NCBI GenBank assembly: GCA_025361125.1
Contig: JANYBM010000140.1
Location: 1-64,000, forward strand
Length of the DNA: 64,000 nt
From: Holophagaceae bacterium
GTDB lineage: Bacteria > Acidobacteriota > Holophagae > Holophagales > Holophagaceae
Reading direction: 5' to 3'
Shown: positions 16,626 to 24,190 of the stretch, piece after piece
How the letters are laid out: each line of letters opens with the position of its first letter
Position numbering within the stretch: position 1 is the first letter of the stretch
The notes under the pieces: model-generated
Told to the model about the DNA's origin: nothing
The model's input: only the letters and a program-made list of their open reading frames with translations
Databases searched by the model: none
Made by a program: the position numbers and the translations under genes

Positions 16626-17849
16626 TCACTTCCTGCAGAGCATGCGCCTAAGGAGATCCAGGGCTCTGGCGGCACCACGCAATTGGATATCAAGGCGATC
16701 TCCGGAAACAAGAAAAGTGTATGTTTCTTCACTTTGAGGCCCGACCACGGCTACGACGCATTCACCCAGCTGGTGGTCTTTCCCCCCTGAGTCCAGGTTT
16801 GGTCCCGCATTGCCAGTTATGGCAAGCCCCCAGGTGGTGTTCAACTTTTCGCGGATACCCTTCGCGAGGGCCAGGGTGGTGGGCTCGCTTATGGTCCCGT
16901 GTTTCTGAAGGATGGCTGGATCGATGCCCGTGAGCACGAGCTTGGCCGAGGCACTGTAGACCACCGCGCCGCCAGCAAAAACCTCGCTGGCGCCTGGAAT
17001 GGCTGTGAGCCTTGAAGCGACTAGGCCGCCGCTCATGCTTTCAGCCACCGCCAGGGTTTCGTTTCTTGTTTTCAGGGCATCCAACACCACGCTTTCGAGA
17101 TCACCGCTGCCGACACAAGCCAAATCCTCGCCCAGTTCTGATGCCAACTCCGCCCGCGCCGCATCCAGCAACGCAGAATCAGTGCTACGCACTACAAACT
17201 CCACTTGGGTGAGCCCTGCGAGGATAGTCCAGTCAAGCTGCGAATGCCGTCCGCGAATGGTTTCGGTGCGTTGATCCAAGGTGCTTTCTGGCACCCCGCA
17301 AACCACCACGCGCAGGGTATGCATAGGAGTTCCGGCCAATGGTTTCAAGCGTGGCTCCACCTGATCCAACCACATGCGTTTCATTTCCCTCGGCACGCCC
17401 GGCAGCAGGAAAATGTGCTTCCCTCCCCGTTCCCAGAGCACGCCAGGAGCCGTTCCCAAAGGATTCGGCAGTGGTTTTGATCCTTCCGGAAAGAGCACTT
17501 GCTTGAAATTCGCAGGTGGGGGAACGCGCTGACGCTGCGCGTACCAGGCCACGAGATCCTCACGGCTAGGGGTATCCTCCACCAGCTCTACTCCAAAAGT
17601 GTCGGCCCATACTTCCTTGGTGAAATCGTCAAAGGTGGGGCCCAGGCCTCCGGTGCAGATGATCACCTCGCTGCGTCGAAAGGCCTCCTGGCAGAGTTCT
17701 GCGAGATCTTCCCGGTGGTCCCCCACAGCCGTCTTCCGATGAAGCCATAGACCCAGCCCGGCCAAGCGTTCAGAGATCCACACGGAATTGGTGTCCAGCC
17801 GCTTGGTCGTGAGCAGTTCCGAGCCGATGGCGATGCATTCGATACGCAC
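16626..17849 (-). CDS. cinA: CinA-family protein (NMN deamidase / ADP-ribose pyrophosphatase type)
   Basis: Two-domain CinA of about 407 aa. The N-terminal MoCF/COG1058 domain has IAIGSELLTTKRLDTNS and ICTGGLGPTFDD (about 60-71). The C-terminal CinA domain (from about residue 255) has AESMSGGLVASRLTAIPGAS and ITGNAGPN, the amidase active-site region that deamidates NMN in pyridine-nucleotide salvage. The track uses an ATG at 17897 with no Shine-Dalgarno; GGAG five nt before the GTG at 17849 makes that start more likely and removes a 16-residue non-homologous tail. Single gene. Confidence 0.9.
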   Translation of the reverse strand: MRIECIAIGSELLTTKRLDTNSVWISERLAGLGLWLHRKTAVGDHREDLAELCQEAFRRSEVIICTGGLGPTFDDFTKEVWADTFGVELVEDTPSREDLVAWYAQRQRVPPPANFKQVLFPEGSKPLPNPLGTAPGVLWERGGKHIFLLPGVPREMKRMWLDQVEPRLKPLAGTPMHTLRVVVCGVPESTLDQRTETIRGRHSQLDWTILAGLTQVEFVVRSTDSALLDAARAELASELGEDLACVGSGDLESVVLDALKTRNETLAVAESMSGGLVASRLTAIPGASEVFAGGAVVYSASAKLVLTGIDPAILQKHGTISEPTTLALAKGIREKLNTTWGLAITGNAGPNLDSGGKDHQLGECVVAVVGPQSEETYTFLVSGDRLDIQLRGAARALDLLRRMLCRK

Positions 17850-18009
17850 AGGTACTCCGTGTGATCCGGGTGGTGAAAACGGGAACGGGTGATTCATTTT
17901 CGATTTGCAATTGAAGCTTTACCGAAAGTGCATGTTCCGAAATTGCCTTTGGAACTATTTTGAGCCCTTCGAGTCGAGCCGGGATACCCCAGGGTAGTAG
18001 CCTTGAACA

Positions 18010-18288
18010 ATGATCATCCCCGATATTGACGACCTGGTGCTGGAGCATGACGACGAAACGGCTCTTGAAGAGTTGGGCCGGCGAGTGCTGAGCCGCGGTC
18101 CCTGGACCACCGTCGCCTTTCTTGTCAAAACCCGCAACGATCCAGAAGCGACTTGGGAAGGCCCCTTTCTCTGGCTGCACCGCTATCAGAAAGTGGCGCA
18201 AGGCTACAAGCTCGTGAGCCGCTTCCACACCACCGACAAAGGCCAGCTGGACACGTTGCTGGATGCGTTGCGAAGCTGGGATCTTTGA
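18010..18288 (+). CDS. Small acidic protein of unknown function
   Basis: 92 aa, not recognised. It opens with an acidic stretch (IIPDIDDLVLEHDDETALEELGRRVL), then a likely beta sheet (WTTVAFLVKTRN, GPFLWLHRYQKVAQGYKLVSRFH) and ends in a helix (LDTLLDALRSWDL). No membrane helix or Cys. The codon use looks like its neighbours and there is no competing frame, so I take it as real. AGGGTAG lies 13 nt before the ATG, which is far. The fold pattern could suit a small binding protein, but nothing supports a specific role. Confidence 0.6.
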   Translation: MIIPDIDDLVLEHDDETALEELGRRVLSRGPWTTVAFLVKTRNDPEATWEGPFLWLHRYQKVAQGYKLVSRFHTTDKGQLDTLLDALRSWDL

Positions 18289-18320
18289 GCTACCCGCTTT
18301 TGTTCCATTTTTAGAAAGAT

Positions 18321-18333
18321 GCGCCGGAGGCGC
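18321..18333 (+). terminator. Small GC hairpin downstream of the 92-aa gene
   Basis: GCGCC-GGA-GGCGC; no T-tract after it, so a factor-independent terminator is doubtful. Confidence 0.2.
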
Positions 18334-18366
18334 TCCCAGATTGGCTCCTGGCTGATGGCTGGTGCT

Positions 18367-18528
18367 TCACCCAAAATATTCCCTGTCAATCCACCGCGCG
18401 ACCCACAGCCCAAAGCCGCTGGCCACCATCGAAAGCACCACAGCCGTGGTGATCCCCACGAATTCCCCCAACCACCAGCCGATCCATCCGGCGATGGTCA
18501 TAAGCAACATGCTGAGAATTCCTTTCAT
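18367..18528 (-). CDS. Small two-helix membrane protein
   Basis: 53 aa from the ATG at 18528, which has GGAG at correct spacing; the longer 67-aa frame begins inside the neighbouring repeat array. Two hydrophobic segments (GILSMLLMTIAGWIGWWLGEFVGI and TAVVLSMVASGFGLWVARWI) are separated by a very short turn, with a basic/acidic tail IDREYFG. It resembles small glycine-zipper-type membrane proteins of unknown function. It follows pyk on the same strand. Confidence 0.6.
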   Translation of the reverse strand: MKGILSMLLMTIAGWIGWWLGEFVGITTAVVLSMVASGFGLWVARWIDREYFG

Positions 18529-18554
18529 GAGTCTCCAGACAGTGGTCTGTGGGC

Positions 18555-18603
18555 ATTCGACTTTCGACACTCGACTTTCGACTCTCGACTTTCGGCGTTC
18601 GAC
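18555..18603. repeat. Degenerate heptanucleotide tandem array F (best copy)
   Basis: Seven 7-mers in perfect register: ATTCGAC TTTCGAC ACTCGAC TTTCGAC TCTCGAC TTTCGGC GTTCGAC. Five of the seven bases are nearly constant (NNTCGAC). It sits 15 bp beyond the stop of pyk on the minus strand. Confidence 0.85.
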
Positions 18604-18618
18604 CCTGAAGTATGGACA

Positions 18619-20040
18619 TTAAAATCCCATCACCTTCATCGTGTTGGTGCTACCGCTTTTCCATAGGGGCAGGCCCATGGTCATGACGATCTGGTCGCCG
18701 GGGTTCAATTCGTGATGCGCCAGGAGGAGTTCACGAAGGGCTTCCACCATCTCATCAGAGCTTTCCACGCGTGGAATGATGAGGGCCTTCACGCCCCTAA
18801 GCAACCCCATGCGGCGGGCGCTGGAAAGGTCCGTGGTGGCGCCCAGCACGGGTATCTTGCCCGCCAGCCTAGAAACCATGCGCGCGCTGCCGCCCCCTTC
18901 AGTGAAGGCCACGATCCAGCGGGCCTGAATTTCCTCAGCGGTCCGGCAGGCGGAAAAAGCCACGGAAATATCGGCTCGACCATGGATTTTCGTGGCCAGT
19001 TCCCGTTGAATGGAATCCGTACCGCGCTGTTGCTGGAAGTCTGCTTCAAGGGCGATGCGGACGAGCCACTGCACCGCCTCCACGGGGTATTGGCCCGTGG
19101 CGCTTTCAGCGCTGAGCATCACCGCATCGGTGCCATCCCAGATGGCGTTGGCTACATCGCTGGCCTCGGCTCTGGTGGGCTGCGGATTTGTAATCATGGA
19201 CTCGAGCATTTGCGTGGCCGTGATGACGGGTTTCAGGGCTTTGCGCGCGGCGCGGATGATGCGCTTCTGAAGCCCCGGAACGCGTTCCACGCCAAGTTCT
19301 ACGCCCAGATCTCCACGGGCCACCATGACCCCCCAGGAGACCTCGAGAATATCTTCCAGATGGGCCAGAGCCAGGGGATGCTCGATCTTGGCGATGATCG
19401 GCTGCGAGCCGCCGTGCTGCTTGATGATGTCCTGCAATTGCCGGACATCCTGGGGGCCGCGCACGAAGCTTTGGGCGAATAAATCCACGTCGTACCTGAC
19501 GCCCCATTCAATATCAGCAAGATCCTTTTCCGTCAGAGGATCCATCGCCACATCGAGGCCCACCGGGTGTATTCCTTTCCGGGCTTTCAGGAGTCCACCC
19601 ACCAGCACCTTCGTCGTCACCTGGGCCCCCGTGGACTGGATGACCTCAAGCTTCAGTGCACCGTCATCCAGCAACCAGATCTGGCCTGGTTTGGCCGCTT
19701 CAAAAAGTTCGGGGTGGGGTAAGGGTGCGGCCCAGGCAAAGCCAATGGGGGTGGGCATTGCTGGAGGATACAATACCCCGACACTGCCCACTTCCAACAA
19801 CACTGGCTCGTCCAGCAAGCCAATGCGCCATTTGGGGCCTTGAAGGTCCAGAAATATTGGAATATGACGGCCCAGCTCCACCCCAAGCGCTCGGACCGCG
19901 GAGAGTACTTGCGCCCTGGATTCAGGATCACCATGACTTGCATTGAGTCGAACAGCATCAGCTTCCAACAAAATTTCCCGTAACTTTGAGGAATCCTGCA
20001 GTGCTGGACCCATGGTTATGACGATCTTGGTTTTGCGCAT
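18619..20040 (-). CDS. pyk: Pyruvate kinase
   Basis: Last step of glycolysis, PEP + ADP to pyruvate + ATP. 473 aa, normal length. TKIVITMGPA starts the barrel; VRLNASHGD replaces the usual RLNFSHG and LQGPKWRIG the usual GPKIR. IIAKIEHP carries the catalytic Lys, VMVARGDLGVELG the metal-binding loop, and ATQMLESMITNPQPTRAEASDVANA the signature. The C-terminal regulatory domain (from about 355) is present (ISVAFSACRTAEEIQARWIVAFTEGGGSARMVS). The Phe-to-Ala and Ile-to-Trp changes in otherwise invariant strings are unusual but the catalytic residues stand. AAAGG precedes the ATG. Confidence 0.93.
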   Translation of the reverse strand: MRKTKIVITMGPALQDSSKLREILLEADAVRLNASHGDPESRAQVLSAVRALGVELGRHIPIFLDLQGPKWRIGLLDEPVLLEVGSVGVLYPPAMPTPIGFAWAAPLPHPELFEAAKPGQIWLLDDGALKLEVIQSTGAQVTTKVLVGGLLKARKGIHPVGLDVAMDPLTEKDLADIEWGVRYDVDLFAQSFVRGPQDVRQLQDIIKQHGGSQPIIAKIEHPLALAHLEDILEVSWGVMVARGDLGVELGVERVPGLQKRIIRAARKALKPVITATQMLESMITNPQPTRAEASDVANAIWDGTDAVMLSAESATGQYPVEAVQWLVRIALEADFQQQRGTDSIQRELATKIHGRADISVAFSACRTAEEIQARWIVAFTEGGGSARMVSRLAGKIPVLGATTDLSSARRMGLLRGVKALIIPRVESSDEMVEALRELLLAHHELNPGDQIVMTMGLPLWKSGSTNTMKVMGF

Positions 20041-20057
20041 GGAGAAGGCCTTTCAAT

Positions 20058-20085
20058 CCACAAGTATTCCACAGGCTTTTCCACA
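20058..20085. promoter_or_regulatory. Three phased CCACA boxes upstream of pyk and the Fis-like gene
   Basis: CCACA occurs at 20058, 20069 and 20081, i.e. every 11-12 bp, on one face of the helix. Two carry DnaA-box-like contexts (TATTCCACA, TTTTCCACA; consensus TTWTNCACA). It lies in the 145-bp divergent gap, so it may be an operator. Confidence 0.3.
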
Positions 20086-20185
20086 GCGCCGATCCCAAAA
20101 CCTGCCGGCCCTTTAAAAAACTGGCTATGCATCACCCTGAAAGCAATGCTACAACCTTGAACTCTTCTCATTGTGGAGTACTGGA

Positions 20186-20410
20186 ATGCGAGAACAGCTG
20201 CGGAGCCTCGTGGCAGAGATGGTGCACAAGGGTATCCCCTTCGAGATGGCCAAGCGGGAATTCGAGCGGACCTATCTCGAAGAAGTTCTCAGTTCTCATG
20301 AAGGCAACCAGAGCGCTGCGGCCCGGCATTTGGGGATTCATCGGAATACCTTTTCCAAAAAACTGGAAGCCCCTCCTGTGCGCCTCCGCCGCGTGACCTT
20401 GGCAAGTTGA
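20186..20410 (+). CDS. Fis-type helix-turn-helix protein
   Basis: 74 aa. The C-terminal half LEEVLSSHEGNQSAAARHLGIHRNTFSKKL is the Fis/NtrC-type DNA-binding domain (two helices, turn, recognition helix). The N-terminal half is a short helical stretch, so the layout matches Fis rather than an NtrC fragment. The track begins at GTG 20171; GGAG before the ATG at 20186 selects the latter. It is divergent from pyk and 68 bp upstream of gapA, so it may regulate central metabolism or act as a nucleoid protein; that link is only positional. Confidence 0.8.
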   Translation: MREQLRSLVAEMVHKGIPFEMAKREFERTYLEEVLSSHEGNQSAAARHLGIHRNTFSKKLEAPPVRLRRVTLAS

Positions 20411-20478
20411 TTTCGAACCCAGCCTGAATCCTTTTGGCGAGTGGAGTACGCTAAAATGCGTCAAGCCTGGAGGTTCGC

Positions 20479-21483
20479 ATGAAGAAACTTGCTATCAACG
20501 GTCTGGGTCGAATTGGCCGCCTTGTGCTGCGGCAATTGATCAAGAATCCGCATGTGCAGGTGGTCGCGGTGAACGATCTCACCGACGCGGCCACCTTGGC
20601 GCATCTCATGAAACACGACTCGGTGCACGGCACCGCGGATTTTCCTGTGGCGGCCGATGGCGATTTTCTGGTTCTGGATGGAAAGCGCATACGCGTTTAC
20701 GCGGAAAAGGATCCCCACCTCATTCCCTTCGCTACGCTTGGCGCGCAAGTCGTGCTGGAGTGCACTGGCCTTTTCACGAAGAAACAAACCGCCTCCGCCC
20801 ATATCCAGGGCAGCGTGAGCCACGTCATCATAAGTTCCCCCGCTGACGATGCCGATCGCACGGTCGTCATGGGCATCAACGATACCGAAATAGATGTCAC
20901 AAAAGAGACGGTACTGTCGAATGCCAGCTGCACCACAAATTGTCTGGCCCCAATGGTGCAGGTGCTGGATCAGGCTTTCGGTATCGAGTTCGGACTGATG
21001 ACCACCATCCACAGCTACACCAACGATCAGCGCATTCTCGATCTGCCCCACAAAGACCTGCGCCGGGCCAGGGCCGCCGCGCTTTCCATGATCCCCACCA
21101 GCACGGGGGCAGCGAAAGCCATAGGGCTCGTGATGCCCCATCTCAAGGGCAAACTGGATGGCGTGGCAGTAAGGGTTCCCACCGCCGACGTGAGCCTCAC
21201 GGATCTCACCGCGACACTCAAAATGGATGCGTCCAAGGATACTGTGAACGCAGCCTTCAAAAAGGCCAGCCTTGAAGGTCCGTTGGCGCCTTACCTGGAC
21301 TACCTGGAAGAAGAGCTCGTCAGTGTCGATCTCATCGGTTGCCCCGCCAGCTGCAGCTTCGACCCCTACCTTACCAAGGCGCTCGGCCCGCGCATGGTCA
21401 AAGTCTTTGGCTGGTATGACAATGAATGGGGCTACTCTGCCAGGCTCATGGATCTCTGTATGCATGTGCTGGATAAACTTTAG
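20479..21483 (+). CDS. gapA: Glyceraldehyde-3-phosphate dehydrogenase, type I
   Basis: 334 aa, normal length. INGLGRIGRLVLRQL binds NAD (about 4-18), with Asp in VNDLTD for NAD preference. The active site NASCTTNCLAP (catalytic Cys) and the base-providing His in TTIHSYTNDQR are intact, as are the phosphate sites PTSTGAAKAIG and VAVRVPT. WYDNEWGYSARL closes the protein. GGAGG lies before the ATG. It is followed 5 bp later by a second, divergent GAPDH, so the two probably share an mRNA. The antisense frame of the same length is a shadow. Confidence 0.95.
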   Translation: MKKLAINGLGRIGRLVLRQLIKNPHVQVVAVNDLTDAATLAHLMKHDSVHGTADFPVAADGDFLVLDGKRIRVYAEKDPHLIPFATLGAQVVLECTGLFTKKQTASAHIQGSVSHVIISSPADDADRTVVMGINDTEIDVTKETVLSNASCTTNCLAPMVQVLDQAFGIEFGLMTTIHSYTNDQRILDLPHKDLRRARAAALSMIPTSTGAAKAIGLVMPHLKGKLDGVAVRVPTADVSLTDLTATLKMDASKDTVNAAFKKASLEGPLAPYLDYLEEELVSVDLIGCPASCSFDPYLTKALGPRMVKVFGWYDNEWGYSARLMDLCMHVLDKL

Positions 21484-21488
21484 CGCGC

Positions 21489-22517
21489 ATGATTGCAGTC
21501 AACGGCTTGGGCCGCATTGGAAGGCTGGTGGTGCAGCGTCTGGCGATGACTGCGCCGGAGCGCCTTTGTGCCTTGAATGACCCAGCGGACCTGCAGACCC
21601 TGCTTCATCTTCTGCGCCACGATTCTATCCATGGCCCCAGTTCCTTGCCCATGGCAGGCCTAACGCGAAATGGCCGCGATTGGCTTCGCATCGCGGACCT
21701 GGAGCTTCCGCTCTTCCATGAACTGGAACCTGGCAATATTCCTTTCGACAATTTTGGCGCAACCTTGGTGGTGGAGGCGTCGGGCCGATTCACGGGGCGC
21801 GAGGCAGCCTCGCGGCATCTAAAAGGCGACGTGAAGCACGTCATCATCTCGGCTCCAAGCACCGACGCCGATATCACAATCATCGCCCCCGTGAATTTCC
21901 ATGCCCTTGACCTCAAGCGGCATCAAATAATCAGCAACGCCAGCTGCACGGCCCACGCCACCGCTCCAATGTTGCAGGTGTTGGAAAAAACTTTTGGCAT
22001 CGATGTCGCGGGTATGAGCACCGTCCATGTAGTGACCAACGACCAGCGTCTCGCCGATGCACCCCACAAGGATCTTCGCCGCGCCCGCCATGCCTTCCAG
22101 AGCATCATTCCCACCACATCTTCGGCCTTCCAAGCCTTGCACCGCGTCCTGCCAGAATTGCCTAGCGGGTTTGGCGGCTTCGCCCTGCGAGTGCCAACGC
22201 TCAGCGTGAATCTGGTGGACATCACCGCCACCCTGAAGCGCGATCTGACGGTGGAATCCGTGAATCGGGCCTTCCTGAATGCCGCCAAGACACACCGCTG
22301 GCGAGGTTTTCTAGATATCTCCGAACCAGACTGCGTGAGCCTTGATTTCAGCGGCCGCACCGAAAGCGTGGTGATGGATCTTGGCCTAACGCATGTGCTC
22401 GGCAATCGTTTCGTGAAGGTCTTCGGCTGGCACGACAACGAGACCGGCTACGCCGAACGGCTGATGGAGCTGGTGTTGCATATCAGTCAGCAAAACGCCA
22501 TACCCGCACATCACTGA
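21489..22517 (+). CDS. Divergent second glyceraldehyde-3-phosphate dehydrogenase paralogue
   Basis: 342 aa, clearly homologous over its full length to gapA just upstream. The NAD motif VNGLGRIGRLVVQRL, the Cys in NASCTAHATAP, the His in STVHVVTNDQR and FGWHDNETGYAERL are present. Two changes matter: the usual C-T-T-N after the Cys is C-T-A-H, and the phosphate-binding TSTGAA loop reads TTSSAFQAL, losing the Gly. So catalysis may be retained with a different phosphate or acyl substrate, or it may be weakened. No Shine-Dalgarno is visible in the 5-bp gap; translation is probably coupled to gapA. The 3' end overlaps the convergent gene by 35 nt. An erythrose-4-phosphate dehydrogenase role is possible but unproven. 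Confidence 0.85.
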   Translation: MIAVNGLGRIGRLVVQRLAMTAPERLCALNDPADLQTLLHLLRHDSIHGPSSLPMAGLTRNGRDWLRIADLELPLFHELEPGNIPFDNFGATLVVEASGRFTGREAASRHLKGDVKHVIISAPSTDADITIIAPVNFHALDLKRHQIISNASCTAHATAPMLQVLEKTFGIDVAGMSTVHVVTNDQRLADAPHKDLRRARHAFQSIIPTTSSAFQALHRVLPELPSGFGGFALRVPTLSVNLVDITATLKRDLTVESVNRAFLNAAKTHRWRGFLDISEPDCVSLDFSGRTESVVMDLGLTHVLGNRFVKVFGWHDNETGYAERLMELVLHISQQNAIPAHH

Positions 22518-22947
22518 GTCGCTCCAGCACGGCTCGAATCACTTCTGGGGCGGCGTCTCCATAGCTTCGGACCTGGGCTTGACCTTTGGCGGCCAGGTGA
22601 ACCACATGAACTGACGCGCCATCTTCGAAAGCCGGGTGCTGGGCCAGAGGTCGCGCCAGGGATTCCAGGTCCAGGGTGTTCAACCATTGCTGCGGCAAAG
22701 GTGCTGTTCGCGCACCGGGGATCAGTGAACCCACTTCACGCGCCTGGAGCAGCACGAGGTGCCGCTTCCCCTTCTGTACCCCCAACCAGCTCAGAAACGG
22801 CGGCAGGGACCCAAACCCAATGCCTCCCTTGCGTGCTTCGGGCCAAGCATGAAGCTGTCTCACATCGAGCCGATCCGCCACTTCCATGGCCAGCCGCGCG
22901 AGATCCGGTTGAAGGGGCAGCACCCAGGGCTCGATTTGCAGATTCAT
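22483..22947 (-). CDS. Protein of unknown function coupled to the mqnP-like gene
   Basis: 154 aa, not recognised. It overlaps the stop of the prenyltransferase by 4 nt and the convergent GAPDH by 35 nt. No membrane helix, signal peptide or recognisable catalytic motif; it looks like an alpha/beta domain (LHAWPEARKGGIGFGSLPPFLSWLG, then KRHLVLLQAREVGSLIPG). The C-terminal part ends with a possible sheet-helix pair (SVHVVHLAAKGQAQVRSYGDAAPEVIRAVLERL). Co-translation with the prenyltransferase suggests a link to quinone synthesis, but nothing more can be said. Confidence 0.6.
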   Translation of the reverse strand: MNLQIEPWVLPLQPDLARLAMEVADRLDVRQLHAWPEARKGGIGFGSLPPFLSWLGVQKGKRHLVLLQAREVGSLIPGARTAPLPQQWLNTLDLESLARPLAQHPAFEDGASVHVVHLAAKGQAQVRSYGDAAPEVIRAVLERLSDVRVWRFAD

Positions 22948-23831
22948 GCCGCCCCACTAAATCGAATCAGCAACCATTCAATGAAGTGGCCGCTGAAAAA
23001 GACCAGCCCCACTAGGCTATTCATGGTGAAGAAAGCTTGGTTGAGATTGTCCAGGTTGCCTCTCCTAACAAGCCACTGCTCCCTGACAAGAATGCCCGCT
23101 ACCACCAGCCATGCCAGCCATGGAAAGAGGTGGACCCCCAGCTCATGATTGAATACGCCCCAAAGCACGAGGGCGACGATATGCAGCCATCGCGAAAGCC
23201 ACAGAGACCAGTGTGTGCCTAGTTTTGCGGGGACCGAGTGCAACCTTCTCTCCCGATCAAAATCCTGATCCTGCAAGGCATACAAAATATCGAACCCAGC
23301 AGTCCAGCAAAGCACGCCTCCAGCTAACAACCAGGCAGGCATGGCAATGCCATTCGTAATGGCGATCCAGGCCCCTAACGGCGCACCGGAAAGGGAAAGG
23401 CCGAGCACCACATGAGCGAGCGCGGTGAACCGCTTGCAGAGTGAATAGCCCAGGATGATGATGAGAGCCAGCGGGGAGAGTTGCCAACACAGAGGCCCAA
23501 GCGCCCCAGCGGCTACGCCAAAAAGGGCCGTACCGAGCCCAAGTATCAACCAAGCGGTCCATCTGGGGACACGGCCCGCAGGCAAGGCACGCATGGAGGT
23601 CCGGGGATTTTCAGCATCCAAATCTTCATCTACCAGCCGATTAAAGGTCATGGCCGCCGTCCTCGCCCCCACCATCGCCACGATGATCCAGATAATCGTG
23701 CGAAGGGGTGGTAACCCTTGAGCCGCCGCCAATGCCGACAGGAAGGCGAAGGGCAACGCGAACACCGTATGTTCGAATTTTATCATTTCAAAAGATTCTC
23801 GTAAATAATATAAATGATTATTTTTAAACAT
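22944..23831 (-). CDS. mqnP: UbiA-family prenyltransferase, MqnP-like (menaquinone synthesis)
   Basis: Membrane aromatic prenyltransferase of about 295 aa. EMIKFEHTVFALPFAF near the N-terminus, NRLVDEDLDAENPRTSMRALPAG (first Asp-rich motif) and DILYALQDQDFDRERRLHSVPAKLG (second) match the subgroup linked to the futalosine menaquinone route rather than classical UbiA. 8-9 helices. The frame opens with TTG (23834) then ATG (23831). The first 20 codons are strikingly AT-rich compared with the rest, which would keep the ribosome site unstructured. A role in ubiquinone synthesis is less likely. Followed by an overlapping gene of unknown function. Confidence 0.85.
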   Translation of the reverse strand: MFKNNHLYYLRESFEMIKFEHTVFALPFAFLSALAAAQGLPPLRTIIWIIVAMVGARTAAMTFNRLVDEDLDAENPRTSMRALPAGRVPRWTAWLILGLGTALFGVAAGALGPLCWQLSPLALIIILGYSLCKRFTALAHVVLGLSLSGAPLGAWIAITNGIAMPAWLLAGGVLCWTAGFDILYALQDQDFDRERRLHSVPAKLGTHWSLWLSRWLHIVALVLWGVFNHELGVHLFPWLAWLVVAGILVREQWLVRRGNLDNLNQAFFTMNSLVGLVFFSGHFIEWLLIRFSGAA

Positions 23832-24190
23832 CAATAAATACCTTTTTATTGTGCCCCTTTGAGCCGCCCACTGGAAATGGGTGAAGCCTTACTTGGCAAC
23901 CCTTTGCTAAGGTCGAAATCATCAACTTGAGTGCTCCGGAAGGTCGCATTGGGTTCTCAGGATTCATGATTCAAGCGAGGATGAGTCATGCGAGGGCAAT
24001 ACATTGAAGCCTCGCTGTTCTAAGTATCTCACCAGCCCTGGCGCCGGGACCTTTTCTGATGGGGCATGGCGCAAGTGGAACGGGAAATAGGTCCGTTGTT
24101 TGAAGTGTGCCTTTCAATGCTGAAGGCGTAAACTGATGTGCAAGAATTCTTTTGTTTCCCGAAAATTCCCCATTTTTTTTTGGCGGCAGC
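23832..24190. other. 359-bp intergenic region between divergent genes
   Basis: The left end is AT-rich (TTTTTAAACATCAATAAATACC) and probably holds the mqnP promoter on the minus strand. The rest has ordinary base composition with no ORF, tRNA or strong hairpin that I can support; the 68-aa minus-strand frame in the track has no ribosome site and no protein-like pattern. A run of T (24172-24180) lies just before the J-domain gene. Confidence 0.5.

Noticed and set aside
17897-17917. A further heptamer array (TTTTCGA TTTGCAA TTGAAGC) upstream of cinA
   Set aside because: Only three weakly related units; not distinguishable from chance.
18362-18666. Plus-strand frames of 86 and 115 aa across the repeat array
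   Set aside because: Frames created by the 7-bp repeats and by antisense of the small membrane protein; no independent support.
20058-20085. Replication origin
   Set aside because: Only two loose DnaA-box-like sites, no AT-rich unwinding region, and no dnaA, dnaN or gidA nearby.
20461-21465. 334-aa minus-strand frame opposite gapA
   Set aside because: Exactly mirrors gapA, has no domain pattern and no ribosome site; a GC-driven antisense shadow.
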